In this document: positions 1 to 6,008 of the stretch, in pieces
How positions within the stretch are numbered: position 1 is the first letter of the stretch
Layout of the letters: each line of letters opens with the position of its first letter
Origin: Pseudomonadota bacterium
Lineage (GTDB): Bacteria; Pseudomonadota; Gammaproteobacteria; Xanthomonadales; Xanthomonadaceae
Direction of reading: 5' to 3'
DNA length: 6,736 nt
NCBI GenBank assembly: GCA_023439425.1
Contig: JAEXNZ010000066.1
Span: 1 to 6,736, forward strand
Program-made: the position numbers and the translations under genes
Notes under the pieces: model-generated
The model's input: only the letters and a program-made list of their open reading frames with translations
Told to the model about the DNA's origin: nothing
Database searches by the model: none

Positions 1-1042
1 CGGTACGCCCCCGCGAGATGCGGGCGATGAACATACCCACGAACGGCGACCAGGCGATCCACCAGCCCCAGTAGAACAGGGTCCAGCCACCCAGCCAGCC
101 GTTGGGTTCATAGGCATACAGATTGAAGGTCATCGAGAACAGCTGCGACACATACATGCCGGTGTTCTGGACCAGCGCCTGCATCAGGTGAGCGGTGGGC
201 CCACAGACCAGCACGAACGCCAGCAGTGCCGCGGCCAGGATCATGTTCAGTTCTGACAGCCTGCGCACACCGCTGTCGAGCCCCGCCACGACGGAGCCGG
301 TGGCCACCAGGGTAATGGCGATGATGAGGCCGACCTGGACCAGCGTGCTCACTTCCCAACCGAATAGATAATTCAGGCCGGCATTGATCTGCATGACGCC
401 CAGGCCGAGCGAGGTCGCGAGGCCGAAGATCGTGCCCAGTGCAGCAAAGGTGTCCACAGTGTGCCCGATCGGCCCGTGGATGCGCTCGCCGATCAGCGGG
501 TACAGCGCCGAGCGTACCCGCAGCGGCAGGTTGTGCCGGTACGCGAAGTACGCCAGCGACAACGCCACCACGGCGTAGATCGCCCAGGCATGGATGCCCC
601 AGTGGAAGAAGGTGATGCGCATGGCCTGCTTGGCGGCTGCGGCGGTTTCCGGCGCACCTACGGGTGGGGTGGCGAAATGCATGATGGGTTCGGCGACACC
701 GAAGAACATCAGTCCGATGCCCATGCCGGCGGCGAACAGCATCGCGAACCAGCTGCCGTAGCTGTAGTCGGGCGTGCTGTGGTCCGGACCCAGCTTCAGC
801 TGACCAAAGCGGCTGAGCGCAACGCCCACAACGAAGACCAGGAAGCCGGCGACCGAAAGAATGGTGAACCAGCCTGCGTCATTGGCTGCCCAGGTCTTGG
901 CGGCGGTGAACCAGGATGTGGCCAGTTCTGGAGCAAATGCCGCCAGTGCAAGCAGGGCAATGACGATGGCGGCGGTGGGAATGAATACCTGCGGCAGAAT
1001 GCGCTGGCGAACGGGGGGATGGTGCGGAGCGGTGCTCTGCAT
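1..1042 (-). CDS. BCCT-family choline/betaine transporter, C-terminus off the left edge
   Basis: Inner-membrane secondary transporter of the betaine/choline/carnitine family; only the first 347 residues are in the window (full members are roughly 500-680). The translation shows family hallmarks: the glycine-rich helix AAGMGIGLMFFGVAEP (about 104-119), the helix HWGIHAWAIYAVVALSLAYF (147-166) with W148, W153 and Y156 matching the aromatic box of BetP, and the signature helix YWGWWIAWSPFVG (324-336) followed by MFIARISRGRT (337-347). The tryptophan spacing W-x-W-W-x-x-W equals the BetP substrate site, so a trimethylammonium substrate (choline or glycine betaine) is expected from family knowledge. 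The sequence looks closer to BetT-type choline carriers, but substrate and coupling ion cannot be fixed from half a protein. The ATG at 1042 has a good ribosome site (GGAGGA, five bases away). It lies 47 bp behind the porin gene on the same strand, so co-transcription is likely. Confidence 0.93.
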   Translation of the reverse strand, partial: MQSTAPHHPPVRQRILPQVFIPTAAIVIALLALAAFAPELATSWFTAAKTWAANDAGWFTILSVAGFLVFVVGVALSRFGQLKLGPDHSTPDYSYGSWFAMLFAAGMGIGLMFFGVAEPIMHFATPPVGAPETAAAAKQAMRITFFHWGIHAWAIYAVVALSLAYFAYRHNLPLRVRSALYPLIGERIHGPIGHTVDTFAALGTIFGLATSLGLGVMQINAGLNYLFGWEVSTLVQVGLIIAITLVATGSVVAGLDSGVRRLSELNMILAAALLAFVLVCGPTAHLMQALVQNTGMYVSQLFSMTFNLYAYEPNGWLGGWTLFYWGWWIAWSPFVGMFIARISRGRT

Positions 1043-1047
1043 GGGTT

Positions 1048-1053
1048 CCTCCG
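1048..1053 (-). promoter_or_regulatory. Ribosome binding site of the BCCT gene
   Basis: Read on the minus strand, CGGAGG and the following AACCC precede the ATG at 1042. This gives a near-consensus Shine-Dalgarno core at normal spacing and fixes the BCCT start. It is the clearest ribosome site in the window; most other starts here have none. Confidence 0.7.
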
Positions 1054-1089
1054 TGGAAACGAGTCGGGTGGTGAGCGTCCTTCAGACAG

Positions 1090-2247
1090 TCAGAAGTAGA
1101 AGCCGATGTTGACGTTGAGGCGTGAGTGCCAACGCGAGGGGCCGCCATTGTCGATGCCGATGCCTTCGCCACCGGCGAACCACATGTCCTTGCCGGCGAT
1201 CCAGTCAACGTAGGTGAGCATGATGCCCTTGCCGAAACTGCAGCCGGTGACGTTCTGCCACGAATCGCGTACGCCGTCGCTGCGGCCGACCGGGCGGGTC
1301 ATGCTGAGGTTGTTGTAGCAGGTGACATCGTCCAGCCAGCGGCTTTCGCCGAAGGAATAGGCGAGGTTGGCGCTGGGCACGTCGGCCTGTGCAGCAATCT
1401 CGAACGGGGCGTCGAATGCGGAGAGTGCAATGCGCTGTTCGGGAATGTCGTAACGGTAACGGGCCCACTGCAGTTGCGCGGTCCAGCCGTCGCGCGTCCA
1501 CTGCGCATGTACGGCCGCACCTTGATGACCGTGATGGTGGCGGGTGCGGGTGTTCTGCACCTTGCCGGCGAATGCTGATGCGCCGATCAGCAGCTCGCCG
1601 CCGTACCAGTCCAGCGCCCGCTCGACACGCCCATGCAAACGGCCACGTTCGCGATAGGGAAGCGCGTCAGTCTGGGCGACGTCGAACGAGTAACGGTCGT
1701 AGCGTGCGCCACTGCCATATTCGTCACCGGTGAAGTAGCCGGCATGCCAGGTGGTATCGCCCTGTTGATGGGTGAAGACCACGCCCGGGTCGTAGTCGTC
1801 CTCGATGCCGAGGTAGTAGCCGGAACCGAACCAGAAGCTCTGCGAGACGGTGGGCAGCAACCCGAAGGGCACCTGCTGGATACCGAGTTTCACGTTGCTG
1901 TTGTCGTTGAACTTCGCACCGACATAGGCGTGATGGATAGCATCAAAGCCGTCATACCAGCGGTACTGGGCGGAGAAGAACATCGGACCATTGCCGCCCT
2001 TCACATCGGCACGCAGCAGTTCCAGTTGCAGCCGGCTGGTGGGGCCGTAGTCGAGCCAGCCATAATTGAAGCGGACGGCGCCGCCGGCGTGGAAGTAGGG
2101 CTCGGAGCCCTGATTGCTAGGGTTTTCAGCGGATTGTGCGGCATGCGGAACGCCTGCCATCGCCGCCACGACAAGAAAGGGAAATGCTCGCACGATTGCG
2201 TCCCTTGCCTCCATTTTGCGAATGAAAGCGATCAAGTCTAGCTTCAT
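1090..2247 (-). CDS. Outer-membrane porin (beta-barrel), paired with the BCCT transporter
   Basis: Predicted outer-membrane beta-barrel of 385 residues that would let small solutes cross the outer membrane. An N-terminal export signal is visible: a hydrophobic stretch AFPFLVVAAMAGVPHAAQSA (21-40) ending in a plausible signal peptidase site before ENP. The rest shows alternating aromatic/polar strands, Gly- and Asp-rich turns, a porin-like LGIQQVPFGLLP segment (121-132) and a terminal Phe (NIGFYF), the usual barrel-assembly signal. I recall similar proteins encoded beside BCCT transporters in other gamma-proteobacteria, but no exact family name is assigned. Oddities are a histidine cluster HHHGH (237-241) and two cysteines (C310, C336) that could form a disulfide. 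The first ATG (2247) lacks a ribosome site and gives a long 40-residue leader; ATG 2214 (MEARDAIVRAF) gives a more usual signal length. It is the first gene of the presumed operon with the transporter. Confidence 0.85.
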   Translation of the reverse strand: MKLDLIAFIRKMEARDAIVRAFPFLVVAAMAGVPHAAQSAENPSNQGSEPYFHAGGAVRFNYGWLDYGPTSRLQLELLRADVKGGNGPMFFSAQYRWYDGFDAIHHAYVGAKFNDNSNVKLGIQQVPFGLLPTVSQSFWFGSGYYLGIEDDYDPGVVFTHQQGDTTWHAGYFTGDEYGSGARYDRYSFDVAQTDALPYRERGRLHGRVERALDWYGGELLIGASAFAGKVQNTRTRHHHGHQGAAVHAQWTRDGWTAQLQWARYRYDIPEQRIALSAFDAPFEIAAQADVPSANLAYSFGESRWLDDVTCYNNLSMTRPVGRSDGVRDSWQNVTGCSFGKGIMLTYVDWIAGKDMWFAGGEGIGIDNGGPSRWHSRLNVNIGFYF

Positions 2248-2262
2248 TCATGTGATGAGTCC

Positions 2263-2280
2263 AAATACGGCACAGTATTT
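2263..2280. promoter_or_regulatory. Inverted repeat AAATAC-N6-GTATTT between divergent genes
   Basis: A perfect 6+6 inverted repeat with a six-base spacer lies in the only spacer between the porin (minus) and ClC (plus) genes. It is AT-rich against a GC-rich background. A weak minus-strand promoter can be drawn next to it: TTGGAC (2264-2259) and TAGACT (2240-2235), 18 bases apart. The repeat would overlap its -35 element. It could be an operator for the porin-transporter operon, or chance; no regulator can be named. Confidence 0.35.
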
Positions 2281-2352
2281 CGCCTGATTTTGCGCTCAGA
2301 TCCGCCACACTTTCACCTCATCATGGCGTGTTCAGCTGTCAGACTTTCACGC

Positions 2353-3660
2353 ATGATCGATCTTCATCGCATGCGCCAGCGGCTGGCTGCACTTGTCTTC
2401 AGCGAAGCGTGGCGGCACCGCGCGGCGCTGTGGGGCGGGGCAGTGGTGGTCGCCCTGGTGGCGATCGTGTTTGCCAAGGCCAGCGATGCGGCGTTTCACG
2501 TGTTCCAGCGCATCATTGCGCACTCGCCGTACTGGGCACTGCTGCTGACACCGGGGATCTTTGCATTGCTGGCGTGGCTCACGGCGGGCGCACTGCGTCC
2601 TACACGTGGCAGTGGCATTCCACAGGTGATTGCCGCGCTCGACAAGCCGGATGAAGAGTTTCGAAGGGTCAATCTTTCGCCTGCGGTATCCGCAGGCAAG
2701 CTGCTGCTGACCTCGCTGTCGTTGCTGGGCGGTGCATCCGTCGGGCGTGAAGGGCCCACCGTGCATGTGGGTGCCAGCCTGATGTACCTGTTCGGACGCT
2801 GGTTCGGGTTTCGTGACCCGCGCGAGCTTTCGCACTTTCTGCTGGCGGGCGGTGCAGCCGGTATTGCGGCGGCGTTCAACACGCCACTGGCTGGCATTGT
2901 GTTCGCGATTGAGGAGCTGAGTGGTCGCTTTGAACACCGCTTCTCCGGCACCTTGCTGACGGCGGTGATCGTGGGTGGCGTGGTGTCGCTCGGCTTGTTG
3001 GGCAACTACACCTATTTTGGTCATGTGACCGCGCGCCTGCCATTAGGGCAGGGCTGGGTGGCCATTCTGTTATGCGGCGTCGTGGCAGGACTGCTGGGCG
3101 GACTGTTTGCCAAGGCAGTGCTGCTGACCGTGGCCGGGCGTCCGCGTTGGCTGGGTGCACTGCGGCAGCGTCATCCCGTGCTGCTGGCGGCCGCCTGCGG
3201 GCTGGTGGTGGTGCTGCTGGCATTGGGGTTCGGCGAAGGTGCGTTCGGTACCGGCTATGAGCAGGCACGCAGCCTGGTACAGGGGCAGGCGACGGTTGGC
3301 CATGAGTTTGGCCTGATGAAGCTGCTGGCCAATCTCGCGTCCTATGTGGCGGGTATTCCCGGCGGCCTGTTCTCGCCGGCGCTCGCGGTCGGTGCCGGCA
3401 TCGGACACAACCTCGCGGCGCTGATGCCCGCAGTGGACCCACGCGCGTTCGTGCTGCTGGGCATGTGCGCCTACCTCACCGGCGTCACCCAGGCCCCTCT
3501 GACCTCCGCCGTCATCTCGCTGGAGCTGACCGACAGCGGCGACCTGCTGCTGCCGATCCTGGCCACGGTGCTGATCGCCCGCGGTGTCTCCGGCCTGGTC
3601 TGCCGGGTGCCGATCTATCGCGGCCTCGCCGACCAGCTCACCGCCCCCCGCCAAAGCTGA
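2353..3660 (+). CDS. ClC-type H+/Cl- exchange transporter
   Basis: Inner-membrane ClC protein of 435 residues without a C-terminal CBS domain, like short bacterial members. All selectivity motifs are present: GSGIP (86-90, Ser-type, so chloride rather than nitrate), GREGP (131-135) with the gating glutamate E133, NTPLAGIVFAIEEL (176-189), GGLFSPALAVG (337-347) and a late tyrosine Y422 in VPIYRGL. E188 aligns with the internal proton glutamate (E203 in the E. coli protein), so exchange rather than passive channel activity is expected. In enteric bacteria such proteins aid extreme acid resistance; the role here is an inference. The open frame extends upstream to a TTG at 2290, and ATGs at 2323 and 2371 are alternatives; none has a clear ribosome site. 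ATG 2353 (MIDLHRMRQRL) was chosen because it starts just before the first amphipathic helix. It is transcribed away from the porin gene and ends before a terminator-like GTAG hairpin. Confidence 0.92.
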   Translation: MIDLHRMRQRLAALVFSEAWRHRAALWGGAVVVALVAIVFAKASDAAFHVFQRIIAHSPYWALLLTPGIFALLAWLTAGALRPTRGSGIPQVIAALDKPDEEFRRVNLSPAVSAGKLLLTSLSLLGGASVGREGPTVHVGASLMYLFGRWFGFRDPRELSHFLLAGGAAGIAAAFNTPLAGIVFAIEELSGRFEHRFSGTLLTAVIVGGVVSLGLLGNYTYFGHVTARLPLGQGWVAILLCGVVAGLLGGLFAKAVLLTVAGRPRWLGALRQRHPVLLAAACGLVVVLLALGFGEGAFGTGYEQARSLVQGQATVGHEFGLMKLLANLASYVAGIPGGLFSPALAVGAGIGHNLAALMPAVDPRAFVLLGMCAYLTGVTQAPLTSAVISLELTDSGDLLLPILATVLIARGVSGLVCRVPIYRGLADQLTAPRQS

Positions 3661-3702
3661 ACCCCGTACACCCGCGCTCTACCTGATGACGCACGCAAAC
3701 CC

Positions 3703-3730
3703 GTAGAGCCGGGCTTGCCCGGCTGCTTTT
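3703..3730 (+). terminator. GTAG-type extragenic hairpin with T-run, likely clcA-like gene terminator
   Basis: GTAG is followed by a perfect 8-bp stem AGCCGGGC/GCCCGGCT (3707-3714 with 3717-3724) closed by TT, then GCTTTT. The GTAG head plus hairpin matches the layout of the short GTAG palindromic repeats of Stenotrophomonas. The strong GC stem followed by a T-run also fits an intrinsic terminator 42 bp after the ClC stop. It would insulate the efflux operon promoter immediately downstream. Confidence 0.72.
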
Positions 3731-3740
3731 GAATACCAAA

Positions 3741-3762
3741 CTATACAGGACATCCGGTATAG
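3741..3762. promoter_or_regulatory. 22-bp palindromic operator of the efflux operon
   Basis: The outer arms CTATAC (3741-3746) and GTATAG (3757-3762) are perfectly inverted. Inside them GGA (3748-3750) and TCC (3753-3755) are also symmetric, so 9 of 11 positions per half match. The site contains nearly the whole putative -10 box (TATAGT, 3758-3763). Palindromes of this size over a promoter, in front of a pump gene followed by a TetR gene, are typical TetR operators. I infer that the downstream regulator binds here and represses its own operon. Confidence 0.7.
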
Positions 3763-3770
3763 TAATCGAA
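3758..3770 (+). promoter_or_regulatory. -10 element for a possibly leaderless mRNA
   Basis: TATAGT matches the -10 consensus at five of six positions and ends six bases before the ATG at 3770. Transcription would therefore begin at or next to the start codon. No Shine-Dalgarno sequence precedes either candidate ATG (3770 or 3779), which agrees with leaderless translation. No good -35 box is seen at 16-18 bp (ACCAAA at 3735-3740 is poor), so the promoter may be weak. Confidence 0.5.
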
Positions 3771-5275
3771 TGAACTCCATGTCCCAAACCCGCCGCTGGC
3801 TCCTCCTGCTCACCGTCGCCGGCGGCCTGCTCCTGGTCACCCTCGACAACTCCGTGCTGTACACGGCCCTGCCGACGCTGACCGAAGCCCTAGGTGCCAG
3901 CCCAAGCCAGTCACTCTGGATCATCAACGCCTACCCACTGGTAATGGCCGGCCTGCTCCTCGGCGCGGGCACGCTCGGTGACCGCATCGGCCACCGCCGC
4001 ATGTTCCTGATCGGCCAGGTGCTGTTCGGCATCGCGTCATTGGCGGCGGCCTTCTCGTCAACGCCCGGGCAGCTGATCGCCGCCCGCGCTTTCCTGGCAG
4101 TCGGCGCAGCCGCGATGATGCCCGCCACCCTGGCCCTGATCGGCCTCAGCTTCCAGGACCCACGCGAGCGCAACTTGGCCATCGCGATCTGGGGTTCCGT
4201 GGCGTTGATCGGCGCAGCGCTGGGGCCGATCATCGGCGGTCTGCTGTTGCAGCATTTCTGGTGGGGCGCGGTGTTTCTGATCAACGTGCCAGTGGTGCTG
4301 CTGACACTGCCGGCCACGCTGTGGCTGGCTCCGCAGGGGCAGCGCGATACCACCCGCCCGTGGGACCTCATTTCCTCATTGCTGGCGCTGGTGACCCTGT
4401 CCGGCGTGGTGCTGGCGATCAAGTCGCTGATCGCCACGCCGGCGTCGCTGGTGACCGGCGGCGCAGCCTTCGCAGTTGCCGCACTGGGTGCTTGGGCATT
4501 TGTACGCCGTCAGCGGCAGTTACCGTACCCGCTGCTGGACTTCGCCATATTCCGTAATCCGGCTTTCATGGCTGGCACGTTGTCCGCCATCGTCACCCTG
4601 TTCGCGTTGGCGGGGCTGCAACTGTTGACCACCCAGCGCTTCCAGATGGTGGCTGGCTTCACCCCGCTCAATGCCGGTCTGCTGGTGTCCGTGGCCGCGC
4701 TGGGCGCACTGCCGAGCGCGCTGCTCGGTGGCGGGTTCCTGCACCGGGTGGGCTACCGGCCGCTGATCAGCGGCGGCCTGGCCTGCGCGGCTGTCGGTGT
4801 TGCGTTGGTGGCGGTGGGCTTCCAGCATGGCTTGCCGTGGGTGATCACCGGCATGACGCTGACTGGCGTGGGCACCGGTGCGGCGATTTCCGTGGCATCC
4901 ACTGCGATCATCAGCAATGTGCCGCCGCACCGCGTAGGTATGGCGTCATCGGTGGAGGAGGTGGCGTACGAGTTTGGCGGCCTGTTCGCGGTGGCGGTGC
5001 TTGGCAGTCTGAGCGCGGCACTTTACAGCCTGAGCCTTCCGATAGATGGTTCCATTCCCGCCGCAGCACGCGAAGGCCTGGGGGCGGCGTTGCACGTGGC
5101 GCAAACCGCGGGCGAGGGTACGTGGCTGGATGCAGCGCGGAACGCGTATGACACCAGTTACACGTGGGGGCTGTGGGTGATCGTGGCCGTGCTGGTCATG
5201 GGAGCGGTGCTCACCACCCGGCTGCTGCGCGGCCCCGCCGGTCGTCCCGTCGCCGGCATGAATCCCGTACATTGA
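3770..5275 (+). CDS. 14-helix MFS multidrug efflux pump, QacA/SmvA type
   Basis: Inner-membrane proton-driven exporter of the DHA2 branch of the major facilitator superfamily; 501 residues, the usual size for 14 helices. Helix 1 carries LDNSVLYTALPTL (25-37), whose D26 corresponds to the cation-sensing aspartate D34 of QacA. Motif A is GDRIGHRR (70-77), and the antiporter motif C is GAALGPIIGG (148-157). Helix 13 has SSVEEVAYEFGGLFAVAVLG (393-412), closely resembling the acidic AVEES segment of QacA. The N-terminal third also resembles SmvA of enteric bacteria (WIINAYPLVMAGLLL, MMPATLALI). These relatives expel quaternary ammonium biocides, dyes and methyl viologen, so cationic antiseptics are the likely substrates; this is inferred. 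ATG 3770 is preferred because of the -10 box just upstream; ATG 3779 is possible. The gene sits four bases before the TetR gene and behind the palindromic operator. Confidence 0.92.
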   Translation: MNSMSQTRRWLLLLTVAGGLLLVTLDNSVLYTALPTLTEALGASPSQSLWIINAYPLVMAGLLLGAGTLGDRIGHRRMFLIGQVLFGIASLAAAFSSTPGQLIAARAFLAVGAAAMMPATLALIGLSFQDPRERNLAIAIWGSVALIGAALGPIIGGLLLQHFWWGAVFLINVPVVLLTLPATLWLAPQGQRDTTRPWDLISSLLALVTLSGVVLAIKSLIATPASLVTGGAAFAVAALGAWAFVRRQRQLPYPLLDFAIFRNPAFMAGTLSAIVTLFALAGLQLLTTQRFQMVAGFTPLNAGLLVSVAALGALPSALLGGGFLHRVGYRPLISGGLACAAVGVALVAVGFQHGLPWVITGMTLTGVGTGAAISVASTAIISNVPPHRVGMASSVEEVAYEFGGLFAVAVLGSLSAALYSLSLPIDGSIPAAAREGLGAALHVAQTAGEGTWLDAARNAYDTSYTWGLWVIVAVLVMGAVLTTRLLRGPAGRPVAGMNPVH

Positions 5276-5279
5276 GCGC

Positions 5280-5822
5280 ATGAGAACCAGCAACCGCACC
5301 CGTATTCTTGAAGCCGCCGTTCGTGTGATCAACCGCGACGGCGTGCGTGCTGTCACCTTTGAATCGGTATCAGCCGAATCCGGTCTGACCCGCGGCGGGC
5401 TGCTGTATCACTTCCCCTCGCGCGAGGCGTTGTTGCAGGGCATTGATGCGCATCTGGTGCAGACCTGGGAAGCGCAGATGGAGGCGCTGGCGGGTAAGCC
5501 GGCGGACCAGACCACCCAGCATGAGCGACACCAGGCCTTCATCCGGGTTTCCGCGATGAGTGCGACTCGGGCCGAGCTGATGTTCATGTTGGAATCGGTG
5601 CCGCCCGATGCCGATCGCGCGCCGTGGTCAGATGCGATGGCGCGATGGGCACCGGGGGTGCCGGAGGTGGGGGATAAAAACCCGGAAGCGCTGGATGCGT
5701 TTGTGGCGCGGCTGGCGGCCGATGGGTTGTGGATCTATGAGGCGATGTACGGCGGTAAGCTGGATGCTGATATGCGGGAGCGCGTGGTGGCACGCATCCA
5801 GGCGATGTTGGGGGAGGCGTGA
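5280..5822 (+). CDS. TetR-family repressor of the adjacent efflux operon
   Basis: One-component regulator of 180 residues. The N-terminal DNA-binding domain is clear: RTRILEAAVRVINRDGVRAV (6-25), then the helix-turn-helix TFESVSAESGLTRGGLLYHF (26-45) with the family's YHF end. The rest is a helical ligand/dimer domain ending in DGLWIYEAMYGGKLDADMRE (148-167), similar to C-terminal domains of TetR proteins beside SmvA/QacA-type pumps. It probably senses a pump substrate and releases the palindrome at 3741-3762. Its ATG is four bases after the pump stop codon (TGA-GCGC-ATG) and lacks a clear ribosome site, so translation is probably coupled to the pump. That order places the repressor under its own control. 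Being downstream and co-directional differs from the divergent smvA-smvR arrangement in enterics. Confidence 0.92.
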   Translation: MRTSNRTRILEAAVRVINRDGVRAVTFESVSAESGLTRGGLLYHFPSREALLQGIDAHLVQTWEAQMEALAGKPADQTTQHERHQAFIRVSAMSATRAELMFMLESVPPDADRAPWSDAMARWAPGVPEVGDKNPEALDAFVARLAADGLWIYEAMYGGKLDADMRERVVARIQAMLGEA

Positions 5823-5827
5823 ACCCT

Positions 5828-5846
5828 ACACACCGCATTCGTGTGT
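5828..5846 (+). terminator. Hairpin after the TetR stop
   Basis: ACACAC (5828-5833) and GTGTGT (5841-5846) form a 6-bp stem with a seven-base loop, five bases after the stop codon. No T-run follows, so it is a weak intrinsic terminator at best; it may act with the GTAG hairpin ten bases further on. Confidence 0.3.
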
Positions 5847-5855
5847 GAGGCATTG

Positions 5856-5878
5856 GTAGAGGCGGTCGCAAGACGCCT
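5856..5878 (+). repeat. GTAG-headed extragenic hairpin with GCAA loop
   Basis: GTAG is directly followed by AGGCG (5860-5864), a bulged G, TC, the tetraloop GCAA, GA and CGCCT (5874-5878). This is a 7-bp stem with one bulge capped by a stable GNRA-type loop. The head and size match the other GTAG elements in the window, though the stem is less perfect. Confidence 0.5.
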
Positions 5879-6008
5879 GCCGATGACATTGATCGGTGCT
5901 TTAACGCATGGACCCCACCGGGCAAACGCCTGCGATTGAGGTCATGCCCCATCGGGCGATGCCCCGCTATCGGCGGTCGACTGTCGTGCGACCCTACCAA
6001 GCCCCAGC

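Larger units (their letters stand above)
5823..6008. other. Spacer between convergent genes, no coding signal
   Basis: This 186-bp gap between the TetR stop and the stop of the minus-strand membrane gene holds two hairpins, listed separately, near its left end. The remainder has several weak short inverted repeats (for example GGGC-GAT-GCCC near 5950-5960) and no convincing open frame; long frames crossing it on the plus strand lie antisense to the membrane gene. Confidence 0.6.

Noticed and set aside
461..1099. Long plus-strand open frame of 212 codons
   Set aside because: It lies antisense to the BCCT gene, whose signature motifs are certain. Such shadow frames are common in high-GC DNA and this one shows no domain-like pattern.
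1633..2241. Plus-strand open frame of 202 codons across the porin gene
   Set aside because: It is antisense to the porin, which has a signal sequence and a barrel-type C-terminus. The frame mirrors GC-rich codons and has no ribosome site.
2309..2350. Direct repeat ACTTTCAC at 2309-2316 and 2343-2350
   Set aside because: Eight bases twice, 34 bp apart, is not enough to claim an operator. The second copy lies next to the chosen ClC start, and no symmetry or third copy is present.
2290..2352. N-terminal extension of the ClC protein from TTG 2290
   Set aside because: The extra 21 residues have no similarity to ClC N-termini that I can recall, TTG is a rare start and no ribosome site precedes it.
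3070..3654. Minus-strand open frame of 194 codons over the ClC gene
   Set aside because: Very rich in Gln, Arg and His, typical of an antisense shadow. The ClC motifs on the plus strand are unambiguous.
3677..3708. CTCTAC and GTAGAG facing each other, suggesting a two-unit GTAG repeat
   Set aside because: Only the right copy has a hairpin. The sequence left of CTCTAC forms no stem, so a second unit is not supported.
3658..5840. Similar starts of the 3' flanks after the ClC and TetR stops (TGAACCC followed by TACAC-like bases and a GTAGAG about 40 bases on)
   Set aside because: The shared bases are few and interrupted. They can be explained by chance plus the presence of GTAG repeats at both sites.
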